A stretch of DNA of 64,000 bases. Origin: Rhizobium album. GTDB lineage: Bacteria; Pseudomonadota; Alphaproteobacteria; Rhizobiales; Rhizobiaceae. The DNA lies in assembly GCF_003122325.1 (NCBI RefSeq), contig NZ_QFBC01000018.1, positions 1 to 64,000 on the forward strand, written 5' to 3'. Both the position numbers and the translations under genes were made by a program. The notes under the pieces are model-generated. The model was given only the letters and a program-made list of their open reading frames with translations, ran no database searches and was not told the DNA's origin. Shown piece after piece: positions 34,114 to 41,773 of this stretch; position 1 is the stretch's first letter; the number at the start of each line of letters is the position of its first letter.

Positions 34114-34878
34114 CTATCGCCCGACGACGTTCAGCCGGATGCCGGCCTCCTGTATGGCCGCCTGCTGCCCGGGGTCGATTTCGTCGCCGGTCAACACCGC
34201 GTCGAAAGCGTCGAGCTTGGTGAAGAAGTGCAGCGCCCGGCGCCCGAATTTTCCGTGGTCGACGAGCAGATAGGCGCGCTCGGCCGCCGCCAGCATCAGC
34301 CGTTTGGTGTGAACCACCTCCTGCTCCTGGTGGAAGACGGCGGCGCCGTGAATGGCGGAGGAAGAGAGGAAAGCGATATCGGCCCGCAGGGCCCGCAGGG
34401 CCTCCTCGGTGACCAGCCCGAAAAAGCCGTTGAACTTGCGGCTATATTGCCCGCCGAGCGCGATGAGCTTGATGCCGGCACTGGCGGCCAGAAGTTCGAT
34501 GACGGCGAGATTGTTGGAAATGACCGTCAGCGGCGCGAGGTCGACGAGGTGTGGTGCCATGGCGCCGGCGGAAGAACTGTCGTCGACGATGATCGTCTGG
34601 CCGGGTTCGACCATGGCGGCGGCGGCGACGGCGATGCGCTGCTTTTCCTCCGCAGCCAGCTTTTCGCGAAAACGGAAGTCGCTTTCGAACTGCGAGCTGG
34701 ATTGCGCCGTTGCCCCGCCACGGATCTTGCGCAGGAAACCGCTGGTTTCCAGTTCGTCGAGATCGCGATGGACGGTCATCCGCGACACGTCGAAACGGGC
34801 GGCCAGCGCGTCCACGGTCACCGTGCCGGTCTGCATCAGGAGATCCATGATGACATCCTTTCGCTGGCTGGATTTCAT
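34114..34878 (-). CDS. DeoR family transcription regulator
   Basis: A 254-residue DeoR-family repressor. The N-terminal winged helix (KDVIMDLLMQTGTVTVDALA, then RFDVSRMTVHRDLDELETSG and IRGGA) is followed by the sugar-phosphate-binding DeoR_C domain with the conserved IIVDDSSSAGAMAPHL, VISNNLAVIELL, ALGGQY and DHGKFGRRAL segments. Ligands in this family are phosphorylated sugars. It is divergent from the fba-type gene, and TGTAACA motifs lie at 34896 and 34948 between them; similar motifs lie before tpi-rpiB. It may be the counterpart of EryR of S. meliloti, a DeoR protein beside tpiB-rpiB, but that name is not assigned. Confidence 0.87.
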   Translation of the reverse strand: MKSSQRKDVIMDLLMQTGTVTVDALAARFDVSRMTVHRDLDELETSGFLRKIRGGATAQSSSQFESDFRFREKLAAEEKQRIAVAAAAMVEPGQTIIVDDSSSAGAMAPHLVDLAPLTVISNNLAVIELLAASAGIKLIALGGQYSRKFNGFFGLVTEEALRALRADIAFLSSSAIHGAAVFHQEQEVVHTKRLMLAAAERAYLLVDHGKFGRRALHFFTKLDAFDAVLTGDEIDPGQQAAIQEAGIRLNVVGR

Positions 34879-34895
34879 GCGCGGACCTTTTCCTT

Positions 34896-34954
34896 TGTAA
34901 CATGTTCTGCCGCATAAGCCGCAAAATCACAACTCATGACATCGGAATGTAACA
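34896..34954. promoter_or_regulatory. candidate DeoR operators (TGTAACA pair)
   Basis: TGTAACA occurs at 34896-34902 and 34948-34954, exactly 52 bases (five helical turns) apart, in the gap between the divergent deoR-type and fba-type genes. The reverse form TGTTACA recurs at 37624-37630 before tpi. The spacing would allow looping by a DeoR tetramer. Confidence 0.45.
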
Positions 34955-35090
34955 TTTCATCGCCGGAAAATGATACGGAAAAAAATTATCGCTTGGGATT
35001 TTTTAAACCGATTGAGTAACTTGCGGAATGTTCAGAAGCCGTTATGTCACCTTTGACAGTGCATTCACCCATCAAAACAGGGAGGCTTGA

Positions 35091-36155
35091 TTGGCCCGCA
35101 TCACTCTCAGACAACTGCTCGACCATGCTGCCGAACACAGTTACGGCGTGCCCGCCTTCAACATCAACAACATGGAGCAGGGCCTCGCCATCATGGAGGC
35201 TGCGGCAGCGACACGGTCGCCGGTGATCCTGCAGGCCAGCCGCGGCGCACGGGCCTATGCCAACGATGTGGTGCTTGCCAAGCTGATCGATGCGCTGGTC
35301 GAAATCCACCCGGATATCCCCGTCTGCATGCACCTCGACCACGGCAACAACGAAGCGACCTGCATGACGGCGATCCAGCACGGCTTTACCTCCGTGATGA
35401 TGGACGGTTCGCTGAAGGAGGACGGCAAGTCGGCGGCCGATTACGACTACAATGCCGGCATCACCCGCCGCGTCGTCGACATGGCCCATTGGGGCGGCGT
35501 TTCCGTCGAGGGTGAAATCGGCGTGCTCGGCTCGCTGGAAAGCGGCGGCGGCGAGCAGGAGGATGGTCACGGCATCGAAGGCACGCTCAGCCACGACCAG
35601 CTGCTGACCGATCCGGACCAGGCGGCCCAGTTCGTCCGCGATACCCAGGTGGACGCGCTGGCGGTTGCCATGGGCACCAGCCACGGCGCCTACAAGTTCA
35701 GCCGCCGTCCCGATGGCGACGTGCTGGCCATGAACGTGATCGAAGAAATTCATCGCCGCCTGCCGGACACGCATCTGGTCATGCACGGCTCTTCTTCGGT
35801 TCCCGAGGAATTGCAGGACATCATCAACAAGTACGGCGGCCAGATGAAGCCGACCTGGGGCGTGCCGGTGGAAGAAATCCAGCGCGGCATCCGCCACGGC
35901 GTGCGCAAGATCAATATCGACACCGACAACCGCATGGCGATGACCGGCGCGATCCGCAAGATCCTCACCGAAAACCCGTCGGAATTCGACCCGCGCAAAT
36001 ATCTGGCGCCGGCCATGGCGGCGATGAAGAAGCTCTGTATCGAGCGTTTCGAAGCCTTCGGCACGGCCGGCCACGCCGATAGCCTGAAGCCGTTGCCGTT
36101 GTCCGAAATGGCGAAGCGTTATCGCTCAGGCAGCCTGGCGCCGAAGATCGCCTGA
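35091..36155 (+). CDS. fba: class II fructose-bisphosphate aldolase
   Basis: Zinc-dependent aldolase of 354 residues, of the subtype that also makes sedoheptulose 1,7-bisphosphate from erythrose 4-phosphate and dihydroxyacetone phosphate. Seen: [12 protein letters not shown] at the N-terminus, the zinc and catalytic segment [22 protein letters not shown], the second zinc region [25 protein letters not shown] and the phosphate-binding [14 protein letters not shown]. The start is TTG at 35091 with a strong GGGAGG ahead; no nearby ATG fits. It is divergent from deoR and convergent with rpiB-tpi. The neighbouring erythrose 4-phosphate-forming genes suggest a role in that pathway, but it may also be the general glycolytic aldolase. 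Confidence 0.92.
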   Translation: MARITLRQLLDHAAEHSYGVPAFNINNMEQGLAIMEAAAATRSPVILQASRGARAYANDVVLAKLIDALVEIHPDIPVCMHLDHGNNEATCMTAIQHGFTSVMMDGSLKEDGKSAADYDYNAGITRRVVDMAHWGGVSVEGEIGVLGSLESGGGEQEDGHGIEGTLSHDQLLTDPDQAAQFVRDTQVDALAVAMGTSHGAYKFSRRPDGDVLAMNVIEEIHRRLPDTHLVMHGSSSVPEELQDIINKYGGQMKPTWGVPVEEIQRGIRHGVRKINIDTDNRMAMTGAIRKILTENPSEFDPRKYLAPAMAAMKKLCIERFEAFGTAGHADSLKPLPLSEMAKRYRSGSLAPKIA

Positions 36156-36162
36156 TCCGAAC

Positions 36163-36194
36163 AAAACGCCCGGCGAATTGCCGGGCGTTTTCGT
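36163..36194. terminator. bidirectional terminator between fba and rpiB
   Basis: AAAACGCCCGGC (36163-36174) and GCCGGGCGTTTT (36180-36191) form a perfect 12-bp stem with a five-base loop and U-rich flanks in both directions, between convergent genes. Confidence 0.9.
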
Positions 36195-36213
36195 TTTCAA
36201 TGTCAGTCAATGC

Positions 36214-36654
36214 TTACTTCTTGCCTGCGTCGAGGCGGTCGATTGCCTGCACGTTGCCGGCCGAGGAGCCGTTCGGATCGAATTCGGATGCCAGCCAGGT
36301 ATCGACGATCGCCTTGGCGAGTTCCGGGCCGATGACGCGGGCGCCCATGGTGATGATCTGCGCATTGTTGGACTTGGCGGCGCGTTCTGCCGAATAGGTG
36401 TCGTGGGTCAGCGCGGCGCGAATGCCCGGAACCTTGTTGGCCGAGATGCTGACACCGATACCGGTGCCGCAGATGAGGATGCCGCGCTCATATTCGCCAT
36501 CGACGATGCGCTGGGCCAGGTTCTGCGACAGGTCGGCATAAAAGCCGCTTTGGCTCAGATCGTTGACCGCAAGCTCCGGCTTGGTGGCAAGGTGGGCGGC
36601 GATGACATCGAGCAGCGGCTTGCCCGCGCTGTCGGCTCCGATTGCGATTTTCAT
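36214..36654 (-). CDS. rpiB: RpiB-type sugar phosphate isomerase (EryI-like)
   Basis: A 146-residue RpiB/LacAB-family isomerase. Visible are the N-terminal [12 protein letters not shown], the active-site Cys in [17 protein letters not shown], and the [20 protein letters not shown] segment with phosphate-binding residues. RpiB proteins interconvert ribose and ribulose 5-phosphate; in Brucella and rhizobia the paralog EryI turns D-erythrulose 4-phosphate into D-erythrose 4-phosphate, and the neighbouring tpi- and eryC-type genes favour that role here. Start at 36654 follows AAAGGG; a longer frame overlaps tpi without homology. It ends the tpi-rpiB unit at a bidirectional terminator. Confidence 0.88.
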   Translation of the reverse strand: MKIAIGADSAGKPLLDVIAAHLATKPELAVNDLSQSGFYADLSQNLAQRIVDGEYERGILICGTGIGVSISANKVPGIRAALTHDTYSAERAAKSNNAQIITMGARVIGPELAKAIVDTWLASEFDPNGSSAGNVQAIDRLDAGKK

Positions 36655-36694
36655 GAAAGTGCCCTTTCCATACTGGTGATTGTGGGTGCGCCGG

Positions 36695-37465
36695 TCAGCC
36701 GAGCGCCTTTGAAACACGGTCGAGAATGTCGAGATAGCCGGCCGGCTGCCAGGCCGAGCGGCCGATGAACAGGCCGTCGATATGCGGTTGGGTGATCAGC
36801 TCGGCGCAGTTTTCCGGGTTGACGCTGCCGCCGTAGAGCACGGGGACGGCGACGCCGAGCACGGCCTTGGCCACGTCGGCGATCATCGCGTGGCGCTCGT
36901 CGGCATAATCGGCCGTCGCCGGGATGCCGTTGACGCCGATGGCCCAGACGGGCTCATAAGCCAGCAGGACGTTTTTTTGCTTCTCGGCGCCTTCCAGAAA
37001 TGCCAGCGCGCCTTCGACCTGTCGCTTCAACACCGCATCCGCCTGGCCGGCTTCGCGCTCGGCCAGCGTCTCGCCGATGCAGATCAACGGCACGAGCCCG
37101 TGTCGCACGGCAGCGGCGGTCTTCAGGCCGACCGCCTTGTCGGTCTCGTTGAAGAATTCGCGGCGCTCCGAATGGCCGAGTTCGACGAGATCGAGATTGC
37201 AGTCCTTCAGCATCAGCGGCGAAATCTCGCCGGTCCAGGCGCCGGCGTCATCCCAATGCATGTTCTGGGCGCCGACCTTCAGGCTGGTCTGCGCCAGCCG
37301 TTCCTTCACCTGCCGCACCGCCGTGAACGGTGGAATGACAAACCGCTGCACGCGTTCGTCGCGACCGTTATCGGCTGCCGCCAACGCATCGGCAAAGGCC
37401 ATGGCCTCCGCCAGCGTCTTGTTCATTTTCCAGCTGGTGCCGACCCAATATGCCGCCTTGCTCAT
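36695..37465 (-). CDS. triosephosphate isomerase family protein (EryH/TpiB-like)
   Basis: The 256-residue TIM-barrel isomerase keeps the full catalytic set of triosephosphate isomerase: Lys in SWKMNKT, His in ELGHSERR, Glu in YEPVWAIG and the phosphate loop YGGSVNPEN. Rhizobia and Brucella carry a second copy (TpiB/EryH) in the erythritol locus that interconverts tetrulose phosphates, and the position next to rpiB and the eryC-like gene points to that paralog rather than the glycolytic enzyme. Start at 37465 (preceded by GGGAG); the frame extends 11 codons upstream. The gene has its own regulatory region with TGTTACA-type motifs, so tpi-rpiB may be one DeoR-controlled unit. Confidence 0.85.
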   Translation of the reverse strand: MSKAAYWVGTSWKMNKTLAEAMAFADALAAADNGRDERVQRFVIPPFTAVRQVKERLAQTSLKVGAQNMHWDDAGAWTGEISPLMLKDCNLDLVELGHSERREFFNETDKAVGLKTAAAVRHGLVPLICIGETLAEREAGQADAVLKRQVEGALAFLEGAEKQKNVLLAYEPVWAIGVNGIPATADYADERHAMIADVAKAVLGVAVPVLYGGSVNPENCAELITQPHIDGLFIGRSAWQPAGYLDILDRVSKALG

Positions 37466-37590
37466 CTCGTCTCCCGGGCTTTTTCTGCCATGGCGCAATC
37501 ACGCCTTAGGTCGCGCCATCAAGACCCCGTCGCGTCACCACGCGGTTTTTACGCGGTCGTGCCTGGTCTATCGGCCATCGTTGAGCGAAC

Positions 37591-37630
37591 ATAACATAGA
37601 TATGTTATATTTCAATATATAAATGTTACA
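37591..37630 (-). promoter_or_regulatory. candidate operator region of tpi-rpiB
   Basis: ATAACAT-AGAT-ATGTTAT (37591-37608) is a perfect 7-bp inverted repeat and TGTTACA at 37624-37630 matches, in reverse, the motifs near the deoR-type gene (34896, 34948). The 185-base gap is unusually AT-rich for this window. Confidence 0.45.
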
Positions 37631-37650
37631 TTGTTATTATTTCTGTGACG

Positions 37651-38574
37651 TCACCGGTTGAAGCCGGTGTCGATGTAGGGCTCCCAGAATTCGACGGATT
37701 CACGGATCATGTCGACGACCAGGCGGTCGGTCGGCTCGCGTTCGCGGAACGACAGTTCCAGGCAGATCTCGTTGTCGGTGCCGCCGCCGCGCCTGACGGC
37801 GTCGAGCAGTTTTTCCGGCGTGATGCGGCCATCCTTGTTGTGGGCGGCGATGAACGGCCAGTGGCCGCCCTTGTTCATCGAGGATTGCTTGACGTGGATG
37901 ATCGGCGATTCCTTCGGGAAGGCTTCCGCCCAGGCGTAGGGATCGATATCGGCCGGATTGCTGGAGCTGACGTCGCCGTGGTCGATATCGACCATCATCT
38001 TCAGCGGGATCGGCAGGTCCGACTGCGCCAGGCGGGTGTCCAGCGCCCGGCATTCGGCAATCGTATGGCCGAATTCGCGGCCGACCGACATCGGTTCCCA
38101 GAAGAGATAGGTGAGGCCGGCGGCCTTTCCGTGTTCGGCCACCTCGCGCCAGCAGTCGATGGCGATCTTGATAAGCTCCTCGCGGCGGACGGGATCCTCG
38201 TAGTCCTTGTGGGCGAAGATGGCGAATTGCGTGCCGATGCCGGAGGCGCCGAGATCGGCGGAGGCGTCGGCAAGCGTCTTGAACCAATCGACATAATAAC
38301 GGCGCACGTCGGCATCCGGATGGCCGAAATGATTGAGGCGGCCGTAAGGCCCGGTCATGCCCGAAGTCACCTTGACGCCGGTGCGCGCCATCGCTTTGTT
38401 CAAGAGCCGGACATGCTTGGTGATCGTCGCCGCCGGCCAGCCGGGATTGATGAATTCATGGGTCAGCTGCAGGTAGCCGATCCGCATCTTCTCGGCGACC
38501 GTGTCGATCAGGTCGTCGGGTTCGGCGAAGCGATTGACGAGCGGATTGGTGTTGAGCGACAGCGTGAAGGCCAT
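37651..38574 (-). CDS. eryC: EryC-like tetrulose phosphate racemase (TIM barrel)
   Basis: A 307-residue xylose isomerase-like/AP endonuclease 2 fold protein similar to EryC of the erythritol pathway, which interconverts L- and D-3-tetrulose 4-phosphate (first described as a dehydrogenase, later as a racemase). Supporting segments are YLQLTHEFINPGWP at the N-terminus, FWEPMSVGREFGHTIAECR, the metal-binding MMVDIDHGDVSS and IIHVKQSSMNKGGHWPF. Four metal ligands of the fold (two Glu/Asp and two His) appear kept. Start ATG at 38574; the HAD gene ends 14 bases upstream. It is the last gene of the long operon that begins with the binding protein at 51518. Confidence 0.78.
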   Translation of the reverse strand: MAFTLSLNTNPLVNRFAEPDDLIDTVAEKMRIGYLQLTHEFINPGWPAATITKHVRLLNKAMARTGVKVTSGMTGPYGRLNHFGHPDADVRRYYVDWFKTLADASADLGASGIGTQFAIFAHKDYEDPVRREELIKIAIDCWREVAEHGKAAGLTYLFWEPMSVGREFGHTIAECRALDTRLAQSDLPIPLKMMVDIDHGDVSSSNPADIDPYAWAEAFPKESPIIHVKQSSMNKGGHWPFIAAHNKDGRITPEKLLDAVRRGGGTDNEICLELSFREREPTDRLVVDMIRESVEFWEPYIDTGFNR

Positions 38575-38588
38575 GAACGAAACCCTTG

Positions 38589-39434
38589 TTACCAGATGAA
38601 TGCCGGGAGCAGGAAATCGGGCACGGCGCCGTGCTCTGCAAACAGCGCCTGCCGCTCTTCCGCAGAGGCCTGCGCCAAAATGCCCGTCGTCACGAGGACT
38701 GAAGAAAGACCCGCCTCCCTGGCTCCGCCGATATCATGCTCAATACTGTCGCCGACGCAACAGATTCTGCTGGCATCGATGCCGGTTATAAATTCCCGCG
38801 CCGTGGCATAGATGTCCGGAAAGGGTTTTCCGATCCAGCGCACATCGCCGCCGATCTCCTGATAAAGCTCGGCAATGCGCCCGGCGCCGAAGGCGGTGCC
38901 CTCGCGGGTGAGCATCACCTTGTCGGGATTGGTGCAGAGGCAGGGAATGCCGCGTCTTGCGGCAGGCTCCAGGAGCATTCGGTAATGGTCGAGCGGATAG
39001 ACATCGCCCTCGCTCGCAGCCAGCAGGATGACGTCGGCGTCCGCGCCGCTGTCGACCCGCCGCAGTGGCAGGCCGTCGATGGGCGAGGTGTCGCCGTCGC
39101 GGCTGATCAGCAGGCAGGCTGTCGGACGATCCGCCTGTGCCTCGCTCTCCCTGGCGAGCATCCGCCAGGCGACTTCGCCGGAGGTGAGAAACCAGTCCCA
39201 GCTGGCAGCGTCGAAACCGAGCTTTGCCAGCCGTTTGCTGTTTTCCGCCGAACGCTTGCCGGAGTTGGACAGGATGATGACGGTCTTGCCGGCTTGTTTC
39301 AGCGCCGAAAGCGCGGCGGCGGCGCCGGGATAAGGGCCGCGCCCGTCGCGCAGCACGCCGAACTGGTCGACGAGAAAGGCATCGAAACGATCGGCGATCG
39401 CCGACATGCCGGCGATGGTCTCCGGCATGCTCAC
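38589..39434 (-). CDS. HAD superfamily class IIA phosphatase-like protein
   Basis: A 281-residue haloacid dehalogenase protein of the class IIA group (NagD-like, TIGR01459-type). Motif I is FLVDQFGVLRDG, with the nucleophile Asp but Phe in place of the usual second acid residue two positions later. Motif II is VIILSNSGKR, motif III lies in WIGKPFPDIY, and motif IV is CVGDSIEHDIGGA. The change in motif I, where the acid/base Asp is normally found, may weaken ordinary phosphatase activity, although D-x-[FW]-G forms are known in this subgroup. Start is a GTG at 39434, overlapping the kinase stop (GTGA); an ATG at 39428 is also possible. It probably hydrolyses a sugar phosphate or acts as a safeguard in the polyol pathway. 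Confidence 0.75.
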   Translation of the reverse strand: MSMPETIAGMSAIADRFDAFLVDQFGVLRDGRGPYPGAAAALSALKQAGKTVIILSNSGKRSAENSKRLAKLGFDAASWDWFLTSGEVAWRMLARESEAQADRPTACLLISRDGDTSPIDGLPLRRVDSGADADVILLAASEGDVYPLDHYRMLLEPAARRGIPCLCTNPDKVMLTREGTAFGAGRIAELYQEIGGDVRWIGKPFPDIYATAREFITGIDASRICCVGDSIEHDIGGAREAGLSSVLVTTGILAQASAEERQALFAEHGAVPDFLLPAFIW

Positions 39435-40717
39435 AGCACACCTGCCGCCATGGCGCCCTGCAGGGCGAGACGCGCCGTGCCGGCTGCGGCCTCTTCCGAG
39501 GCGAGCGGCAGGAAGGGCACGAACAGCTTGCGGCCGCGGATTGCCGTCCAGGTGGGGTTTTTCGCGCCGCCGCCCACCGTGCGGATGGAGGCGAGTTTTG
39601 GACTCCCGAGCGCTTCCAGCCGCTCATAGGCCAGCTTTTCGATTGCCGCGATGCCTTCGAATATGCCCTGCAGGAACATGGCATCGTTGTCCGGGCGCGG
39701 GTCCATGCGCGGGGCCAGCGCCGGATCGTTGATGGGGAAGCGTTCGCCGGGCTTGACCAGCGGATAATAATCGAGCCCGGTTTCGCGGGTCGGATCGATC
39801 TCCTTCGACAGGGCAATGATACGCTCGTCGGAAAAATGTGCCGCCAGAACCACGCCTCCGGTGTTGGAGGCCCCGCCCGCCAGCCACGTGTCGCCGATGC
39901 GATGGCTGTAGAGGCCGTATTCCGGTGCAAACAGCGGCTTGTCGGACAGCATCTTCACCGTCAGCGTCGTGCCGAGCGCGCTGACCCCGTCACCCGGCCG
40001 GTCGGCGCCGGTGGCGAGAAAGGAGGCGCAGCCATCCGTGGTGCCGGCAACGATCACGGTGTCCGCCGGCAGCCCGAAGGCCGCTGCCGCATCGTCAGAA
40101 ATGCTGGCGACCGGGGATCCGGCCGGCAGCACGTCCGGCAACAGGCGGCTATCCGCCTCGGTTTCGCCGATCCAGTCCGGCCAACTGCGGGAGATCGGGT
40201 CGTAGCCGGTCTTCAACGCGTTATTTTCGTCAGAAACGTCATAGAGGCCGGTGAAATGGCCCATCAGCCAGTCGGCCTGATGGATGACGCGGTATACATC
40301 AGGCTGCCGCTGGAACGTCAGCAGTTTCGCCAGGCCCGAGGTGGCGCCGTGGGCAGCACTTTCCTTGGGGGCATGCCTGGCGATCCGGTCGAGGATGATG
40401 TGGTCGGCAACAGGATCGTTGTACATCATCGGCATGGAAAGAGGCTCGCCGGTTTCGCTCACCGGCAGCATGGTGCCGGAGGTGCCGTCGATCGCCAGAG
40501 CCCGTACCCGGTTGCGGTCGATGGCATCGAGCACGATGCCGAGGGCGGCCTGCACGGCCTTCCACCAGGCAACCGGATCGCGACGGTCGGCCGAAAAATC
40601 GGCGATCTTCGCAGCGCCGGAGGCAACGATGGAAAAATCCGGGGCCATCGCCACCGCTCTTGCGCCTGAAGTACCGATGTCGATGCCGATGACCAGCGGC
40701 GCGTCTTCACGTCTCAT
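39431..40717 (-). CDS. FGGY family carbohydrate kinase (second kinase)
   Basis: A 428-residue sugar kinase of the FGGY family. The N-terminal ATPase motif is IGIDIGTSGARAVAM, the substrate-side AIDGTSGTMLPV resembles ribulokinase-type members, and the second domain shows VIVAGTTDGCASFLATG, ALGTTLTVKML and RTVGGGAKNPTW with the adenine-binding glycines. It is somewhat shorter than full-length FGGY kinases (480-520), the difference lying mainly in the middle. D-ribulose or a related ketose is a plausible substrate, and in S. meliloti a comparable kinase (RbtB) serves ribitol use. It overlaps the aldolase stop by four bases (40714-40717) and the HAD gene start by four. Confidence 0.8.
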   Translation of the reverse strand: MRREDAPLVIGIDIGTSGARAVAMAPDFSIVASGAAKIADFSADRRDPVAWWKAVQAALGIVLDAIDRNRVRALAIDGTSGTMLPVSETGEPLSMPMMYNDPVADHIILDRIARHAPKESAAHGATSGLAKLLTFQRQPDVYRVIHQADWLMGHFTGLYDVSDENNALKTGYDPISRSWPDWIGETEADSRLLPDVLPAGSPVASISDDAAAAFGLPADTVIVAGTTDGCASFLATGADRPGDGVSALGTTLTVKMLSDKPLFAPEYGLYSHRIGDTWLAGGASNTGGVVLAAHFSDERIIALSKEIDPTRETGLDYYPLVKPGERFPINDPALAPRMDPRPDNDAMFLQGIFEGIAAIEKLAYERLEALGSPKLASIRTVGGGAKNPTWTAIRGRKLFVPFLPLASEEAAAGTARLALQGAMAAGVL

Positions 40718-41772
40718 TGCAGCACCTGTCCGGCGCGGTTCAGCGCCTGGCGATATTTTTCCGCGTCCCAGCCGAGAAGTTCGGCGTTTTCCGCATGGGT
40801 GAGATAGCGCAGCCGCGCCGCTTCGGGAATGCGCAGCGTCACGTCGGACAGGCAACGTGCCATGGCGAGCGCGCCGGCGGTGATATCCTTGCGCACCAGC
40901 ACGCCCTTGCCGGGGAAAAGCAATGTCGGTGAGGCGGTGGTCTCTTCTTCGGCGTGGCGGGCCTCGATCGAAGCGGCGGTTTCGTTCGGGCCGGCGATCT
41001 CGGAGCCTTTGCCGAGAAAGATCACATGGTCGGGATAGAGGCTGCCGCCAGCGGCGATGCGGCAGCTTTCCAGATCGGTCGCGGCGTCGTGCAGGCGGGG
41101 GTCCTCCGGCAGGGTGTAGCTGCTGTCGAGTGCCAGCCGCGCCAGCGCATCGAGATCGGGCGCGGGTGCCTGCCGCACCGGCCAGGCCAGCCGAGTGGAG
41201 GCAAGCTCCAGCAAGGCCTTTGCTTCCGCCACCGTCTCGCCGGCGACGACGAGGCCGTGATTGCCGAGCACCAGCACCCGCGTATCCTCGCGCAGGCGTG
41301 CGGCAATCGCTTTCGCCAGCGGCAGGCCGGGGCGGGCATACGGCACGAAGGCATGCGGGATGCCGGCGAGTTTTTCGGCGGCAATCGCCTCGCCGTTGGC
41401 CTGCACGGCAGTGGCGATGGTCTCGACGCAATGGACGTGGATAACCACTTTCTGCGGCATCAGGGCATGCACCGTCGTTTCGATCGACGGTCGCAGGCCG
41501 GAAGGGTTGCGCTCGGCGATGACGAAGGCCTGGGCCTTTTCCGTCGCCGGGTCGTCGCGCTCCAGCGCCTCCAGTAGCGGTTCCAGCGCCACCGGCACCA
41601 TGACGTCACGCTGGCGCGCCTGCATCAGCCACAGGCCGGATGCCTTGATCCAAAGCGTATCGCCTTCCTTGATCGAGGTATTGCCGCCGGCGCCCTGCAC
41701 CAGCTGCGGATCGGCGCCGACGGTTGCGGACAGATCCAGGAGCGCCTCGAATTCCGTGCTTTTCACCGCCAT
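40714..41772 (-). CDS. class II aldolase/adducin family protein
   Basis: A 352-residue zinc-dependent class II aldolase-like protein. The zinc His pair lies in KVVIHVHCVETIAT and a third His in VLVLGNHGLVVAG; VQGAGGNTSIKEGDTLWIKA is the phosphate-binding region seen in fuculose and rhamnulose 1-phosphate aldolases. The protein is longer than L-fuculose-phosphate aldolase (about 215) and resembles the aldolase half of the bifunctional rhizobial RhaD-type proteins, without the dehydrogenase part. It could cleave a phosphorylated ketose to dihydroxyacetone phosphate, or act as an epimerase as some family members do. Start at 41772 lies one base after the preceding gene. Confidence 0.75.
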   Translation of the reverse strand: MAVKSTEFEALLDLSATVGADPQLVQGAGGNTSIKEGDTLWIKASGLWLMQARQRDVMVPVALEPLLEALERDDPATEKAQAFVIAERNPSGLRPSIETTVHALMPQKVVIHVHCVETIATAVQANGEAIAAEKLAGIPHAFVPYARPGLPLAKAIAARLREDTRVLVLGNHGLVVAGETVAEAKALLELASTRLAWPVRQAPAPDLDALARLALDSSYTLPEDPRLHDAATDLESCRIAAGGSLYPDHVIFLGKGSEIAGPNETAASIEARHAEEETTASPTLLFPGKGVLVRKDITAGALAMARCLSDVTLRIPEAARLRYLTHAENAELLGWDAEKYRQALNRAGQVLQ

Positions 41773-41773
41773 G

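Noticed and set aside
40718-41431. Upstream extension of the second FGGY kinase frame
   Set aside because: The frame is open but overlaps the aldolase gene, is Arg-rich and lacks homology; the kinase starts at the conserved IGIDIGTSGARA segment from 40717.
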